Source of the DNA: Pseudalkalibacillus hwajinpoensis
GTDB lineage: Bacteria; Bacillota; Bacilli; Bacillales; Guptibacillaceae
Assembly (NCBI RefSeq): GCF_015234585.1
Contig: NZ_JADFCM010000008.1
Coordinates: forward strand, 1,860,001 to 1,924,000
Direction of reading: 5' to 3'
DNA length: 64,000 bases
A program made the position numbers and the translations under genes. The notes under the pieces are model-generated. The model was not told where the DNA came from. It worked only from the letters and a program-made list of their open reading frames with translations, and did no database searches. This document shows, one piece after another, positions 55,009 to 63,151 of the stretch. Positions within the stretch are counted from its first letter, which is position 1; each line of letters opens with the position of its first letter.

Positions 55009-55920
55009 TAATGGAATATGTACCGTTGTCTGGTCCTCCATTAAATCGGTATTTTCAAAAACATTTCTCGCTTCTTCCACCAGTCCTACAACATCAGATT
55101 CCTGGTATCGAGAACTAATATGATTTAACAACAGTTTCTCCACCCGAGCATCCTTTGCAATCCTAGCTGCTTGCACTGTAGTGGAATGATAATACTCATA
55201 CGCTAGTCTAGTGTTTGCCTCAGAAAAAGTAGCTTCATGAATCAAAACGTCGGCATTTCTGGCAAAATCAATGGTCTTTTCTGTAAATCTTGTATCGCCA
55301 CAAACGACAATGTGCCTACCTTTAATGGTTGGTCCTGTCACGTCACACGCATGAATCGTTTGCCCATTCTCCAGTTTAATTGAACTACCGCTTTTCAACT
55401 TTTGATAGATCGGTCCAGGCTGTACGCCGAGAGCCTTTAATTTTTCAACATTTAACGTACCTGCTTTATCCCTTTCTTCAATGCGATAACCAAAGCTATC
55501 GATTCCGTGCTCCAAAAGAGCAACCTTAATGGAAAAATGAGATTCATTCACTTGAACCCCGTCCTCTACTTCTACAATACGCAGCGGATAACGTAGGTAG
55601 GTGCCACTAATCCGAATCGCTGTATCAATAAAATCAGCTAATCCTTTGGGACCGTATACAACCAACTCTGATTCTCCTCCCTGAAAGGAGCGACTTCCAA
55701 GGATGCCTGGTAATCCAAAAATGTGGTCTCCGTGCAAATGAGTAATGAAAATTTTTGTCATTTTACTAAGTGAAATAGATGAAGTAAGAATTTGATGTTG
55801 TGTCGCTTCTCCACAGTCAAATAACCATACTTCTCCAGAATCCAATCGAAGGGCTGCGGAACTGACGTTGCGTTTTGTGGAAGGAACACCGGCACCCGTC
55901 CCAAGAAATGTGATTTCCAT
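54988..55920 (-). CDS. rnz: Ribonuclease Z
   Basis: A 310-residue metallo-beta-lactamase endonuclease that removes the 3' trailer of tRNA precursors. The zinc motif THLHGDH is present (ITHLHGDHIFGLPG), with the exosite-containing middle (about residues 150-180), CGDTRFT and LLNHISSRYQ. The N-terminus MEITFLGTGAGVPS is diagnostic. ATG 55920 follows AAAAGGAGGATTTAG. Its last codons overlap a terminator hairpin. Confidence 0.96.
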   Translation of the reverse strand: MEITFLGTGAGVPSTKRNVSSAALRLDSGEVWLFDCGEATQHQILTSSISLSKMTKIFITHLHGDHIFGLPGILGSRSFQGGESELVVYGPKGLADFIDTAIRISGTYLRYPLRIVEVEDGVQVNESHFSIKVALLEHGIDSFGYRIEERDKAGTLNVEKLKALGVQPGPIYQKLKSGSSIKLENGQTIHACDVTGPTIKGRHIVVCGDTRFTEKTIDFARNADVLIHEATFSEANTRLAYEYYHSTTVQAARIAKDARVEKLLLNHISSRYQESDVVGLVEEARNVFENTDLMEDQTTVHIPLRKASST

Positions 55921-56010
55921 CTAAATCCTCCTTTTCATCGTCTCTTTATCGCAAACATTTAGATGATCAGCTACACTATATGTATGAATTTCATATAGGA
56001 GCTGAATCTC

Positions 56011-56607
56011 ATGTCTTCGAAGAATAGATTAATAGTTGCATTAGTCCTATCTCATATTCTTTTATTCTTGTCTTTCTTTTTGTTAAATGACATCTTCTGG
56101 CCGCTCTTTACCGTATCTCTTCTCTTACTCGGTAGTTTTTCATTCCGTCATGTTAAATGGAGGAAACTTTCTTTCGCTCAACTCATAATCGGAATTGGAA
56201 GCGGTGGCTTGCTGTATCTCATTTTTTATGTGGGTAAAGTGATGATGCTCTACATTTTCCCTCAGTCGATCACTCAGGTTGAAGCACTCTATCAACTTGT
56301 AGCGCCTGATCAAACCTGGCATTATTACAGCCTAATTCTTATCATCATTCCGGGAGAAGAACTGTTTTGGAGAGGATTTGTACAAACACAGCTAAGAACG
56401 ATTCACATCAAGTATCCAATCTTACTAGCTGCTCTTCTTTATATGAGTGCACACATATATGCAGGTGCTTTTCTATTGCTGATAGCTGCTGTTTTAGCAG
56501 GAATTGTATGGGGATACCTGTATAACCGCACAGAAAATATGATCGTTCCGCTGCTTTCACACCTTGTTTTCGACTTATTTCTTCTAGTTTTCTTTCCGCT
56601 TCTCTAG
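56011..56607 (+). CDS. CPBP-family intramembrane metalloprotease
   Basis: A 198-residue CAAX/bacteriocin-processing type protease with six TM helices. Motif 1 is PGEELFWRGFVQ (EExxxR), motif 2 is YMSAHIYAG (histidine) and motif 3 is SHLVFDLF (HxxxD in place of the common HxxxN). Members cleave membrane proteins or bacteriocin precursors, but no peptide gene lies next to it. It ends 24 bp inside the convergent DUF4129 gene. Confidence 0.9.
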   Translation: MSSKNRLIVALVLSHILLFLSFFLLNDIFWPLFTVSLLLLGSFSFRHVKWRKLSFAQLIIGIGSGGLLYLIFYVGKVMMLYIFPQSITQVEALYQLVAPDQTWHYYSLILIIIPGEELFWRGFVQTQLRTIHIKYPILLAALLYMSAHIYAGAFLLLIAAVLAGIVWGYLYNRTENMIVPLLSHLVFDLFLLVFFPLL

Positions 56608-57804
56608 TTTATACGAAAACTTTACTTCATGAAGGAGGTTCTTCACATGCTTTTTATACAGAAGAGCCTCTTTGTGATCTGGATCTTTCTCTCCATAGCG
56701 AACCTTCTCGTAAATTTTAATAATAAACTCTTTGTTTTCACGACTACCAGGAATCCTTCGCAACCATTCACTTAACGTTTCATCTTTTTGGCGACCATTA
56801 CGATATTTGAACGCTTTTATTTCAAGATCATAGAGCTGTTTTCTTATTTGATCAGAAGGTGGCTTTAATTGCTTCATTTGCTTACCTTTTTGTGAATACA
56901 ATGTTTCACTTGTCGAAGTTGCAAACGATTTGAGTTGAAAACGAGTAAGAGCCAACCTTTTCTTATACAAAACGATCGCAACAATAACGAAGCAAATGAA
57001 AAGTAATGTATAGAAAATCATCTCTATCGGAATATCCATCCCTTGATTCAGAATTTTTTTATCGTTCATGATTTCTTGAGTCTCACTACTCGAGCTCGTC
57101 TGTAATAATTCCTGACCATCTTCAGTAAAGCGACCTTCAAGAAACGATGTTAACCAGTAAATCGGTAGACCAATAACATAACCTAGTCCGCTTATTGAAT
57201 AAGAGATTGCTTTTACTATCGGTTCTTTCACCCAAATCAGGATACTAAACAGAACACTTGAAGCAGATAACAAAATGAAGATAGAGCTTATCGCCCACCT
57301 CGCCTGCTTCTTCCCTCCTGTTTTTCTAACTTCTACAGCAGCTCTACAAATAAGAAGCATCACAAACTGCACAAGAGGCAACAAAAAAATAACCTGTCGC
57401 AGCTCAGATGAATTACTAAATAAAAAGAATAGAAACGCCCCAATTAAACTCAAGAAAAATATGAGCGCATCATTACTTCGCTCGATTTCCCACATGTTTA
57501 TATAACTCCGCCAGGCAATGACTATCGAAAGAAGAACCGTATATAGGAACGGGAAACCTAGCACTACTACTCCCGCAAGAGTCGTCAAAACCATTAGCAG
57601 CAACATCCATGTAAACGAAATGTATGCTCGGTTTCGGGCGTAGACACCGAAAAATACTAAGCCTCCCCCTATAACCATGGTCAGAAAGGGAAATATCGGT
57701 GGAAAGGTTTTTTCATACAAATAAAAAAACGAAATGATAAGATACACAAACACCATGTCATAAACGTAATAAAGAATATGAGGGAGTTCCTTTCGTAAAC
57801 TCAT
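56584..57804 (-). CDS. DUF4129-type membrane protein without transglutaminase domain
   Basis: 406 residues with about eight N-terminal TM helices (residues 12-230), one more helix near 275, and a C-terminal DUF4129 part (LYDLEIKAFKYRNGRQKDETLSEWLRRIP, about residues 330-380). In most MoxR-DUF58 operons the third gene carries a transglutaminase-like domain between these parts (YebA-like); here none is present. Its start overlaps the DUF58 gene end by 4 bp. Role unknown. Confidence 0.8.
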   Translation of the reverse strand: MSLRKELPHILYYVYDMVFVYLIISFFYLYEKTFPPIFPFLTMVIGGGLVFFGVYARNRAYISFTWMLLLMVLTTLAGVVVLGFPFLYTVLLSIVIAWRSYINMWEIERSNDALIFFLSLIGAFLFFLFSNSSELRQVIFLLPLVQFVMLLICRAAVEVRKTGGKKQARWAISSIFILLSASSVLFSILIWVKEPIVKAISYSISGLGYVIGLPIYWLTSFLEGRFTEDGQELLQTSSSSETQEIMNDKKILNQGMDIPIEMIFYTLLFICFVIVAIVLYKKRLALTRFQLKSFATSTSETLYSQKGKQMKQLKPPSDQIRKQLYDLEIKAFKYRNGRQKDETLSEWLRRIPGSRENKEFIIKIYEKVRYGEKDPDHKEALLYKKHVKNLLHEVKFSYKLEKRKEN

Positions 57805-59012
57805 GACTCCTTCTTCCTCTCTAAATGGCTAAGATATGCGTCATCACCTGACATTTTCACTTCATAGCATTTATGTCCTTTCCTTTCTAATAGATGGTAA
57901 AACGCTGCTTCTTTGCTCTCTTGGATCGGTTCTCCTAATCGAATGACAACAGAACGATCTGTTATTCGCTTCCGCAGCCATGCACTCATTCGCTCAAAAG
58001 ATAACAAAGGTCTCGTTTCGTCAATTCGAGCTAGCAATTCAAGCGCATTACTCAACTGAGCATTTCCCTCACCTGCTTCCAGTGTCATACATGGGGACGG
58101 TCCTTCTGGATCTAGATTGATATGTAATTCGAATGACACTCCTCTTTTGGTAGCAAGTTTGCAGAGAAAAGCAAGTTGACTTATATACGTCTCGATGTCT
58201 TTAGAGACCTGCCCAGGACTATTTTTCCTTTTAACAGATAAATCAAGAACAAATATCCACCTCAAATCAATCGAACGTTCGTATACTTTTGTTTTCAATT
58301 CTGAGGTTCTAGCTGTGGCTTTCCAATGAATGCGATTGAATGGGTCCGAACTTTCGTATTCCCTGGCACCTGCTGGAGATGAGAGGTTTTCATATAGCGA
58401 ATGTTCATAAGAATGGCTTCCCATTTCGAATGTCGAAAGTCGCTCTACACCTTTTACCTCTAAAAGTTCGGGATATATCAGAATTTCTGTCTGAAATAAA
58501 CTTTCAAGAATGGATAACTGTCTCCCCCATCCAAAGAGATCTTTAATCAAAAGCTCTACTTTTCGTATCCGAGTCACTCCTCTTTTATCTGCATAAATCG
58601 GAAAGGAAATGGTTTTCCCTTCCTTTCTATCAAGATAATAAGGTATGGAATAAAATTGAAGGTTTTTGGTATTTTGGACTAGATCAACGTTTGAAACATG
58701 CAGAATAGGCTCTAGAGAAAAATGGAGCTGCCCATTCCATATCGGCACTTTCCCTGTATTGTTTAGTGTAAAAGAGAGGGTTTCCTGCTCCCCTTTGAAA
58801 AGCTTAATCGTTCGACGGTTATTTACTAATTCAACATGCTCACCTGCATTTTTCAAGTACAGACGAGTAAAAAAGGTTAATAGCAATAGCGCAATGGTGA
58901 TTAAGAAAAGTTCAAAAGACTGAAAATAAAATGAGAGAAGAAGGACAATCCAGCTCAGAGCAAAAAATGAAGTTAGAAACAATGAAAGCGTGGTTGACGA
59001 TCTCCACCTCAT
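57801..59012 (-). CDS. DUF58 (VWA-like) protein, YeaD-like
   Basis: A 403-residue protein with two N-terminal TM helices and a DUF58 region carrying YESSDPFNRIHWKATARTSELKTK, the hallmark segment, followed by a vWA-like FVLDLSVK. Such proteins act with a MoxR AAA+ ATPase as chaperone-like complexes. It overlaps both neighbours by 4 bp (moxR upstream, DUF4129 gene downstream), so all three are translated as a coupled operon. Confidence 0.88.
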   Translation of the reverse strand: MRWRSSTTLSLFLTSFFALSWIVLLLSFYFQSFELFLITIALLLLTFFTRLYLKNAGEHVELVNNRRTIKLFKGEQETLSFTLNNTGKVPIWNGQLHFSLEPILHVSNVDLVQNTKNLQFYSIPYYLDRKEGKTISFPIYADKRGVTRIRKVELLIKDLFGWGRQLSILESLFQTEILIYPELLEVKGVERLSTFEMGSHSYEHSLYENLSSPAGAREYESSDPFNRIHWKATARTSELKTKVYERSIDLRWIFVLDLSVKRKNSPGQVSKDIETYISQLAFLCKLATKRGVSFELHINLDPEGPSPCMTLEAGEGNAQLSNALELLARIDETRPLLSFERMSAWLRKRITDRSVVIRLGEPIQESKEAAFYHLLERKGHKCYEVKMSGDDAYLSHLERKKES

Positions 59013-59962
59013 GTTGCTGATGTCCCTAACACTTCCACAGGCACTTCAATTTGAGTGAGAATTTCATTAAATACTTTTTGTTTCGTCATACGCATGGATC
59101 CTTCCATCGTAAGTACAAGACGGTGACTAAGAACATAAGGAGCCACGAACTGGAGATCATCAGGAGTGACATATCGTCTCCCTTCTAAATACGCTTTTCC
59201 CTGTGCGGCTTTCATAAAGGCAATTGTGCCCCTTGGACTAACGCCAACACTTATGTACTCTGAATTTCTTGTGGCTTCCACAATATTAAGTAAATAATCT
59301 TCAATCACATCAGAAAGTTCAATTCGTTTTACTTCCTCTTGAAATGATTCAATCTCACCTTCTTCAAAAAGACACGTCAAATCATCAAATGGATTATGTA
59401 ATCTCATCATTTGAATCATCTGTTTTTCTTCTTTCATGGTTGGGTAGCCACTTTTCATTTGCATAAAGAAGCGATCCATTTGTGCTTCAGGTAATGAGAA
59501 GGTGCCCTGTGATTCTAATGGGTTCTGTGTCGCCATGACGATAAAAGGAGTAGGAAGCTTTAATGTTGTTCCTTCAATGGTTACTTGCTTCTCTTCCATA
59601 ACTTCCAATAAACTCGACTGGGTTCTTGGAGTAGCTCGATTTATCTCATCTGCGAGTAATACATTCGTCATAACGGGTCCGGGTCGTAATTCAAAATCTT
59701 GTTTCTTAGGATTGAAAAATTGAATACCTGTGACGTCACCTGGAAGAACATCAGGAGTAAATTGTATTCTCTTAAATTCCCCTCCTAGTAAAACGGCCAT
59801 TGACCGGGCAAGAAGTGTTTTCCCCGTACCTGGAACATCTTCTAATAAAACATTCCCATTATTCAACAATGAAATCATTACAAGTTCAATCGTTTTTTCT
59901 TTGCCGATCAGCACCTTTTGCATTTCTTGTTGAACAATCTTCATTTTTTCTACAATTTTCAT
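59009..59962 (-). CDS. MoxR-family AAA+ ATPase (YeaC-like)
   Basis: A 317-residue AAA+ ATPase of the MoxR/RavA group. Walker A is VPGTGKTLL (about 39-47), Walker B is VLLADEINRATPR, sensor 1 lies in FIVMATQNP and the arginine/sensor-2 region is SPRGTIAFMKAAQ. MoxR proteins act as chaperones for metal insertion or complex maturation together with VWA partners, here the DUF58 protein. First gene of the three-gene operon; ATG 59962 follows GAAAGGGAG. Confidence 0.93.
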   Translation of the reverse strand: MKIVEKMKIVQQEMQKVLIGKEKTIELVMISLLNNGNVLLEDVPGTGKTLLARSMAVLLGGEFKRIQFTPDVLPGDVTGIQFFNPKKQDFELRPGPVMTNVLLADEINRATPRTQSSLLEVMEEKQVTIEGTTLKLPTPFIVMATQNPLESQGTFSLPEAQMDRFFMQMKSGYPTMKEEKQMIQMMRLHNPFDDLTCLFEEGEIESFQEEVKRIELSDVIEDYLLNIVEATRNSEYISVGVSPRGTIAFMKAAQGKAYLEGRRYVTPDDLQFVAPYVLSHRLVLTMEGSMRMTKQKVFNEILTQIEVPVEVLGTSAT

Positions 59963-59998
59963 TTTGTCAGCTCCCTTTCAGATCAGATGAAAAATGGG

Positions 59999-61279
59999 CT
60001 ATTCTTTTTCTTTTTTATAATTCCAAAGAAAATCACGATCTAGACTCGTCCCACGTCTTTTCTCGTCTCGCAGTTTATGACTTCCATCTTCGCCAAGCTG
60101 GTTCCCTTTTAGAAGAGCACTATCTCCGTATTTTGATCGGATAGATCCAATGGTTTTCTGTAAGCTATCTCTTCTTGAATCAGCTTCAAAAGAAAATAAA
60201 TCAAGCTGAACAGTGGCTTCGTTTCGATCAACTAATTGCTGTCCAGTTATTCCAAGTAATCGAATTGGCTGCCCGGACCAGTTCTTTTCAAATAGTCTCT
60301 GAGCTGCATCTAAAATATCAGCAGATTGAGAAATCGGGTTTTGAAGCTTCTTGCTTCTGGTTACAGTTGTGCGATCATTGTAGCGAATCGTCAGCTGAAT
60401 ATTAAAGCTCAAAACATTTTTCTTACTCATACGCTTCGCGACCGAATCTGATAAATTAGTCAGCGCAGTATTAATACGATGATGATCAATGAGGTCCTCG
60501 GGAAAAGTGGTGGAATTCCCAACGCTTTTAAACTCATCTATGGCGTCAGGATCAACCGGACGGTCGTCCCTCCCATTTGCGCGGTCATGTAACCTTCTTC
60601 CGTTAATACCAAGCTTCATTTCAAGCTGCAGAGGATTCGCATGAGCAAGATCGTGAATGGTTTTAATATTGAGTTCATGCAATTTTCCCTTCGTTTTTTT
60701 GCCTACGCCATGCATTTCACCAACATCTAGCGGCCAGAGTAATTTATCTAGCTCTCTTTTACGAAGAATCGTTATACCTAAAGGCTTCTTCATATCAGAA
60801 GCCATTTTAGCCAAGAATTTATTAGGGGCGATTCCGATACTACAAGGAATACCAATTTCAGAATGAATCCGCTGTTGAATTTCCTTTGCAATAGCAACAG
60901 GACTTTTCTCACCGCAATCTTCCGTAATATCTAAGTAACCTTCATCAATCGATACTGGCTGAACGAGTGGCGTGTAGGTTTCTAGCAATTCGAATATTTG
61001 GAGAGAGGTTTGGCGATAAAGGGGAAAGTTAGGTGGCATGATGAGAAGTTCTGGACAGTACTTTTTCGCTTCCCATACCGGCATTGTTGTTTTCACACCT
61101 TTCTTTCTTGCTTCATAGCTACTCGTCACCACAATGCCTCGCCTTTCCTCAACATTCCCGGCAATCGCAAGAGGTTTTCCGCGAAGCTCTGGATTATGAG
61201 CAGCTTCAACTGACGCATAAAAACTGTTCATATCCACATGAAAAATAATTCTCCCTCTTCCCTTTGCACTCCTATCCAT
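59999..61279 (-). CDS. polY1: DNA polymerase IV (YqjH)
   Basis: A 426-residue Y-family polymerase of the DinB branch for lesion bypass. Catalytic residues are in FHVDMNSFYASVE and SIDEGYLDI; the HhH thumb is MHGVGKKTKGKLHEL. A beta-clamp motif QLDLF occurs near residue 375. The ATG at 61279 has AAGGAG 9 nt upstream; an earlier ATG (61288) overlaps that site. No LexA box was seen, unlike the other Y-family gene at 29-30 kb, so it is probably constitutive, as yqjH is in B. subtilis. Confidence 0.94.
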   Translation of the reverse strand: MDRSAKGRGRIIFHVDMNSFYASVEAAHNPELRGKPLAIAGNVEERRGIVVTSSYEARKKGVKTTMPVWEAKKYCPELLIMPPNFPLYRQTSLQIFELLETYTPLVQPVSIDEGYLDITEDCGEKSPVAIAKEIQQRIHSEIGIPCSIGIAPNKFLAKMASDMKKPLGITILRKRELDKLLWPLDVGEMHGVGKKTKGKLHELNIKTIHDLAHANPLQLEMKLGINGRRLHDRANGRDDRPVDPDAIDEFKSVGNSTTFPEDLIDHHRINTALTNLSDSVAKRMSKKNVLSFNIQLTIRYNDRTTVTRSKKLQNPISQSADILDAAQRLFEKNWSGQPIRLLGITGQQLVDRNEATVQLDLFSFEADSRRDSLQKTIGSIRSKYGDSALLKGNQLGEDGSHKLRDEKRRGTSLDRDFLWNYKKEKE

Positions 61280-61352
61280 TCCACACATCTCCTTAAACCT
61301 ATATCGACTCCGTTCGAGTCTATTCGGGCGGTGCCTGTCACTAATAACTAAC

Positions 61353-61381
61353 AAAAAGACAGGAGTGGCCCCCTGTCTTAC
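61353..61381 (-). terminator. Terminator of the ScoC-like regulator gene
   Basis: On the minus strand AAGACAGG and CCTGTCTT enclose an 8-nt loop and are followed by TTTTTG. It starts at the stop codon. Confidence 0.88.
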
Positions 61382-61866
61382 GTCGTTTTAACTTGTTGTC
61401 TTTCAACCCATTTCACAAATTCATTTCCGTGAAAATGCTTATTGAACTCCATCTGAAATTGATACATTTCCTCAAGAAATTCAGCGTTTTCTTCTGATTT
61501 GGAGCGATATTCTTCAAGGTATTTCATAACGGAGTATGAATACTGGTCACTCGCTTCTACTTTAGTTAGTCCTTCTTCAGTCAAAGTAACGTATGATACG
61601 CGTCGATCATCCGTTTTCTTTTCAAGTTTAACGAACATTTTGTTTTTCAACCGCTTTAATACCTGCATAACGGTGGAGACATCCCATAGACCGATTTCCG
61701 ATATTTTGGTTATCGTTACCTCTTCCTCAAAGTAAACAATCCACATGACATGTTGTTCAGCCTGAGTTAATCCAATCTCTCTTGCATTTTTTTGCCATTC
61801 ATTTTCGAGAACTTTATATGTTCCGCGCATATAGTTCATTAGTTTATGAGTTTGAATAGAGTCCAT
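61378..61866 (-). CDS. MarR-family regulator, ScoC/Hpr-like
   Basis: A 162-residue winged-helix regulator. The HTH region EQHVMWIVYFEEEVTITKISEIGLWDVSTVMQVLKRLKNK resembles the HxILWIAYxL...ISEIAKFGVMHVSTAF stretch of ScoC (Hpr) as I remember it, and DDRRVSYVTLTEEG is the wing. ScoC represses exoproteases and sporulation genes; whether this is the true ScoC or a paralogue cannot be told. It lies between yqjH and yqjE, an insertion relative to B. subtilis. Confidence 0.82.
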   Translation of the reverse strand: MDSIQTHKLMNYMRGTYKVLENEWQKNAREIGLTQAEQHVMWIVYFEEEVTITKISEIGLWDVSTVMQVLKRLKNKMFVKLEKKTDDRRVSYVTLTEEGLTKVEASDQYSYSVMKYLEEYRSKSEENAEFLEEMYQFQMEFNKHFHGNEFVKWVERQQVKTT

Positions 61867-61952
61867 CTTAACACCGCTTCCACTTCTTTAATTGTAATCA
61901 TACGAATCTATTTTAACATAATATAGGAATCCTGCCACGAAGATGAGAACAA

Positions 61953-61989
61953 CAAAAAAGAACATTGTCTAAATCCGACAATGTTCTAA
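61953..61989 (-). terminator. Terminator of the yqjD-yqjE operon
   Basis: AGAACATTGTC/GACAATGTTCT with a 7-nt loop, and T6 on the minus strand. Confidence 0.92.
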
Positions 61990-62004
61990 ACAATGCTTTA
62001 CTTA

Positions 62005-63126
62005 CTATGCATTTGCAACTTCTTTTATAATAGATACAACGGCTTCAGAAACTTTCACTAATTCTTTTACCGGCATCCGTTCATTTGTAGTATGAATTTC
62101 TTCATAACCTACCGCAAGGTTGATTGTGGGAATACCGTGTCCAGCTATAACGTTTGCGTCACTTCCACCGCCACTAGTTAATAGTTCTGGGGAACGACCA
62201 ATCTTTTCCATAGCTTTTTTCGCTATTTCTACAACGTAATCACCATCGTTGAACTTAAATCCAGGGTACATGACCTTAATATCAAGATCAACGGAGCCTC
62301 CCATATCTGAAGCTGTTGACTCAAATGCTTTCTTCATTTTTTCTACTTGAGCTTCCATTTTCTCTGGAACGAGCGAGCGTGCTTCTGCAAGAACTTCCAC
62401 ATAGTCGCATACAATGTTTGTTTGTGAGCCACCTTGAAAACGACCAATATTCGCTGTCGTTTCATTATCCAAACGTCCAAGAGGCATCTTAGCAATAGAT
62501 TTTGCTGCCATCGTGATTGCAGAAACTCCCTTCTCAGGTGCTACTCCTGCATGAGCCGTTTTTCCATAAATAGTTGCCTTGATTTTTGCTTGAGTAGGGG
62601 CCGCTGTGATGATTTTCCCAACTTCACCATCACTATCGAGAGCGTAGCCAAATTTGGCGATTAGCTTCTCTGGATCAAGAACTTTTGCACCTTGTAGTCC
62701 AGACTCTTCTCCAACAGTTATTATAAATTGGATCGTTCCATGCTCGATATTCTGTTCTTTTAGTACACGAATAGCTTCAAACATCGCAGCTAGTCCTGTT
62801 TTGTCATCGGCACCAAGAATCGTTGTTCCATCCGATACAACATATCCATCTTTAATTGAAGGCTTAACTCCTTTTCCTGGGACAACTGTATCCATATGCG
62901 AAGTGAAGTAGATCGGATCTGCACTTTCAACGGTGCCTTTTAGTGTACAAATTAGGTTACCGGCTTCATGTTCCGTTTTTTCTGCTGCATCATCTTCTTC
63001 TACTTCCACACCAAGTGATGTGAACTTTTCTTTTAAAATGGCAGCTATTTTCTTTTCGTTTTTTGTTTCAGAATCAATTTGAACGAGTTCTAAAAACTCA
63101 TCCACAAGTCTTTGTTCATTAATCAT
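62005..63126 (-). CDS. yqjE: Peptidase T-like M20/M42 metallopeptidase YqjE
   Basis: A 373-residue cytosolic dizinc peptidase. Metal and catalytic residues lie in TSHMDTVVPGKG, ILGADDKTGLAAM, VGEESGLQGAK and SDGEVGKI; HTTNERMPVKELVK gives the last ligand. The dimerisation domain is in the middle (about residues 175-280). It is expected to cleave tripeptides. ATG 63126 has AGGAGG 9 nt upstream; the 15-codon longer reading is not supported. It follows yqjD by 25 bp in one operon. Confidence 0.93.
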   Translation of the reverse strand: MINEQRLVDEFLELVQIDSETKNEKKIAAILKEKFTSLGVEVEEDDAAEKTEHEAGNLICTLKGTVESADPIYFTSHMDTVVPGKGVKPSIKDGYVVSDGTTILGADDKTGLAAMFEAIRVLKEQNIEHGTIQFIITVGEESGLQGAKVLDPEKLIAKFGYALDSDGEVGKIITAAPTQAKIKATIYGKTAHAGVAPEKGVSAITMAAKSIAKMPLGRLDNETTANIGRFQGGSQTNIVCDYVEVLAEARSLVPEKMEAQVEKMKKAFESTASDMGGSVDLDIKVMYPGFKFNDGDYVVEIAKKAMEKIGRSPELLTSGGGSDANVIAGHGIPTINLAVGYEEIHTTNERMPVKELVKVSEAVVSIIKEVANA

Positions 63127-63151
63127 GATGTCGTGCCTCCTGTAATTCATT

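Noticed and set aside
56011..56607. CPBP protease as a bacteriocin immunity/processing gene
   Set aside because: No precursor peptide or ABC exporter adjoins it; the 45-residue protein is 6 kb away and shows no leader features.
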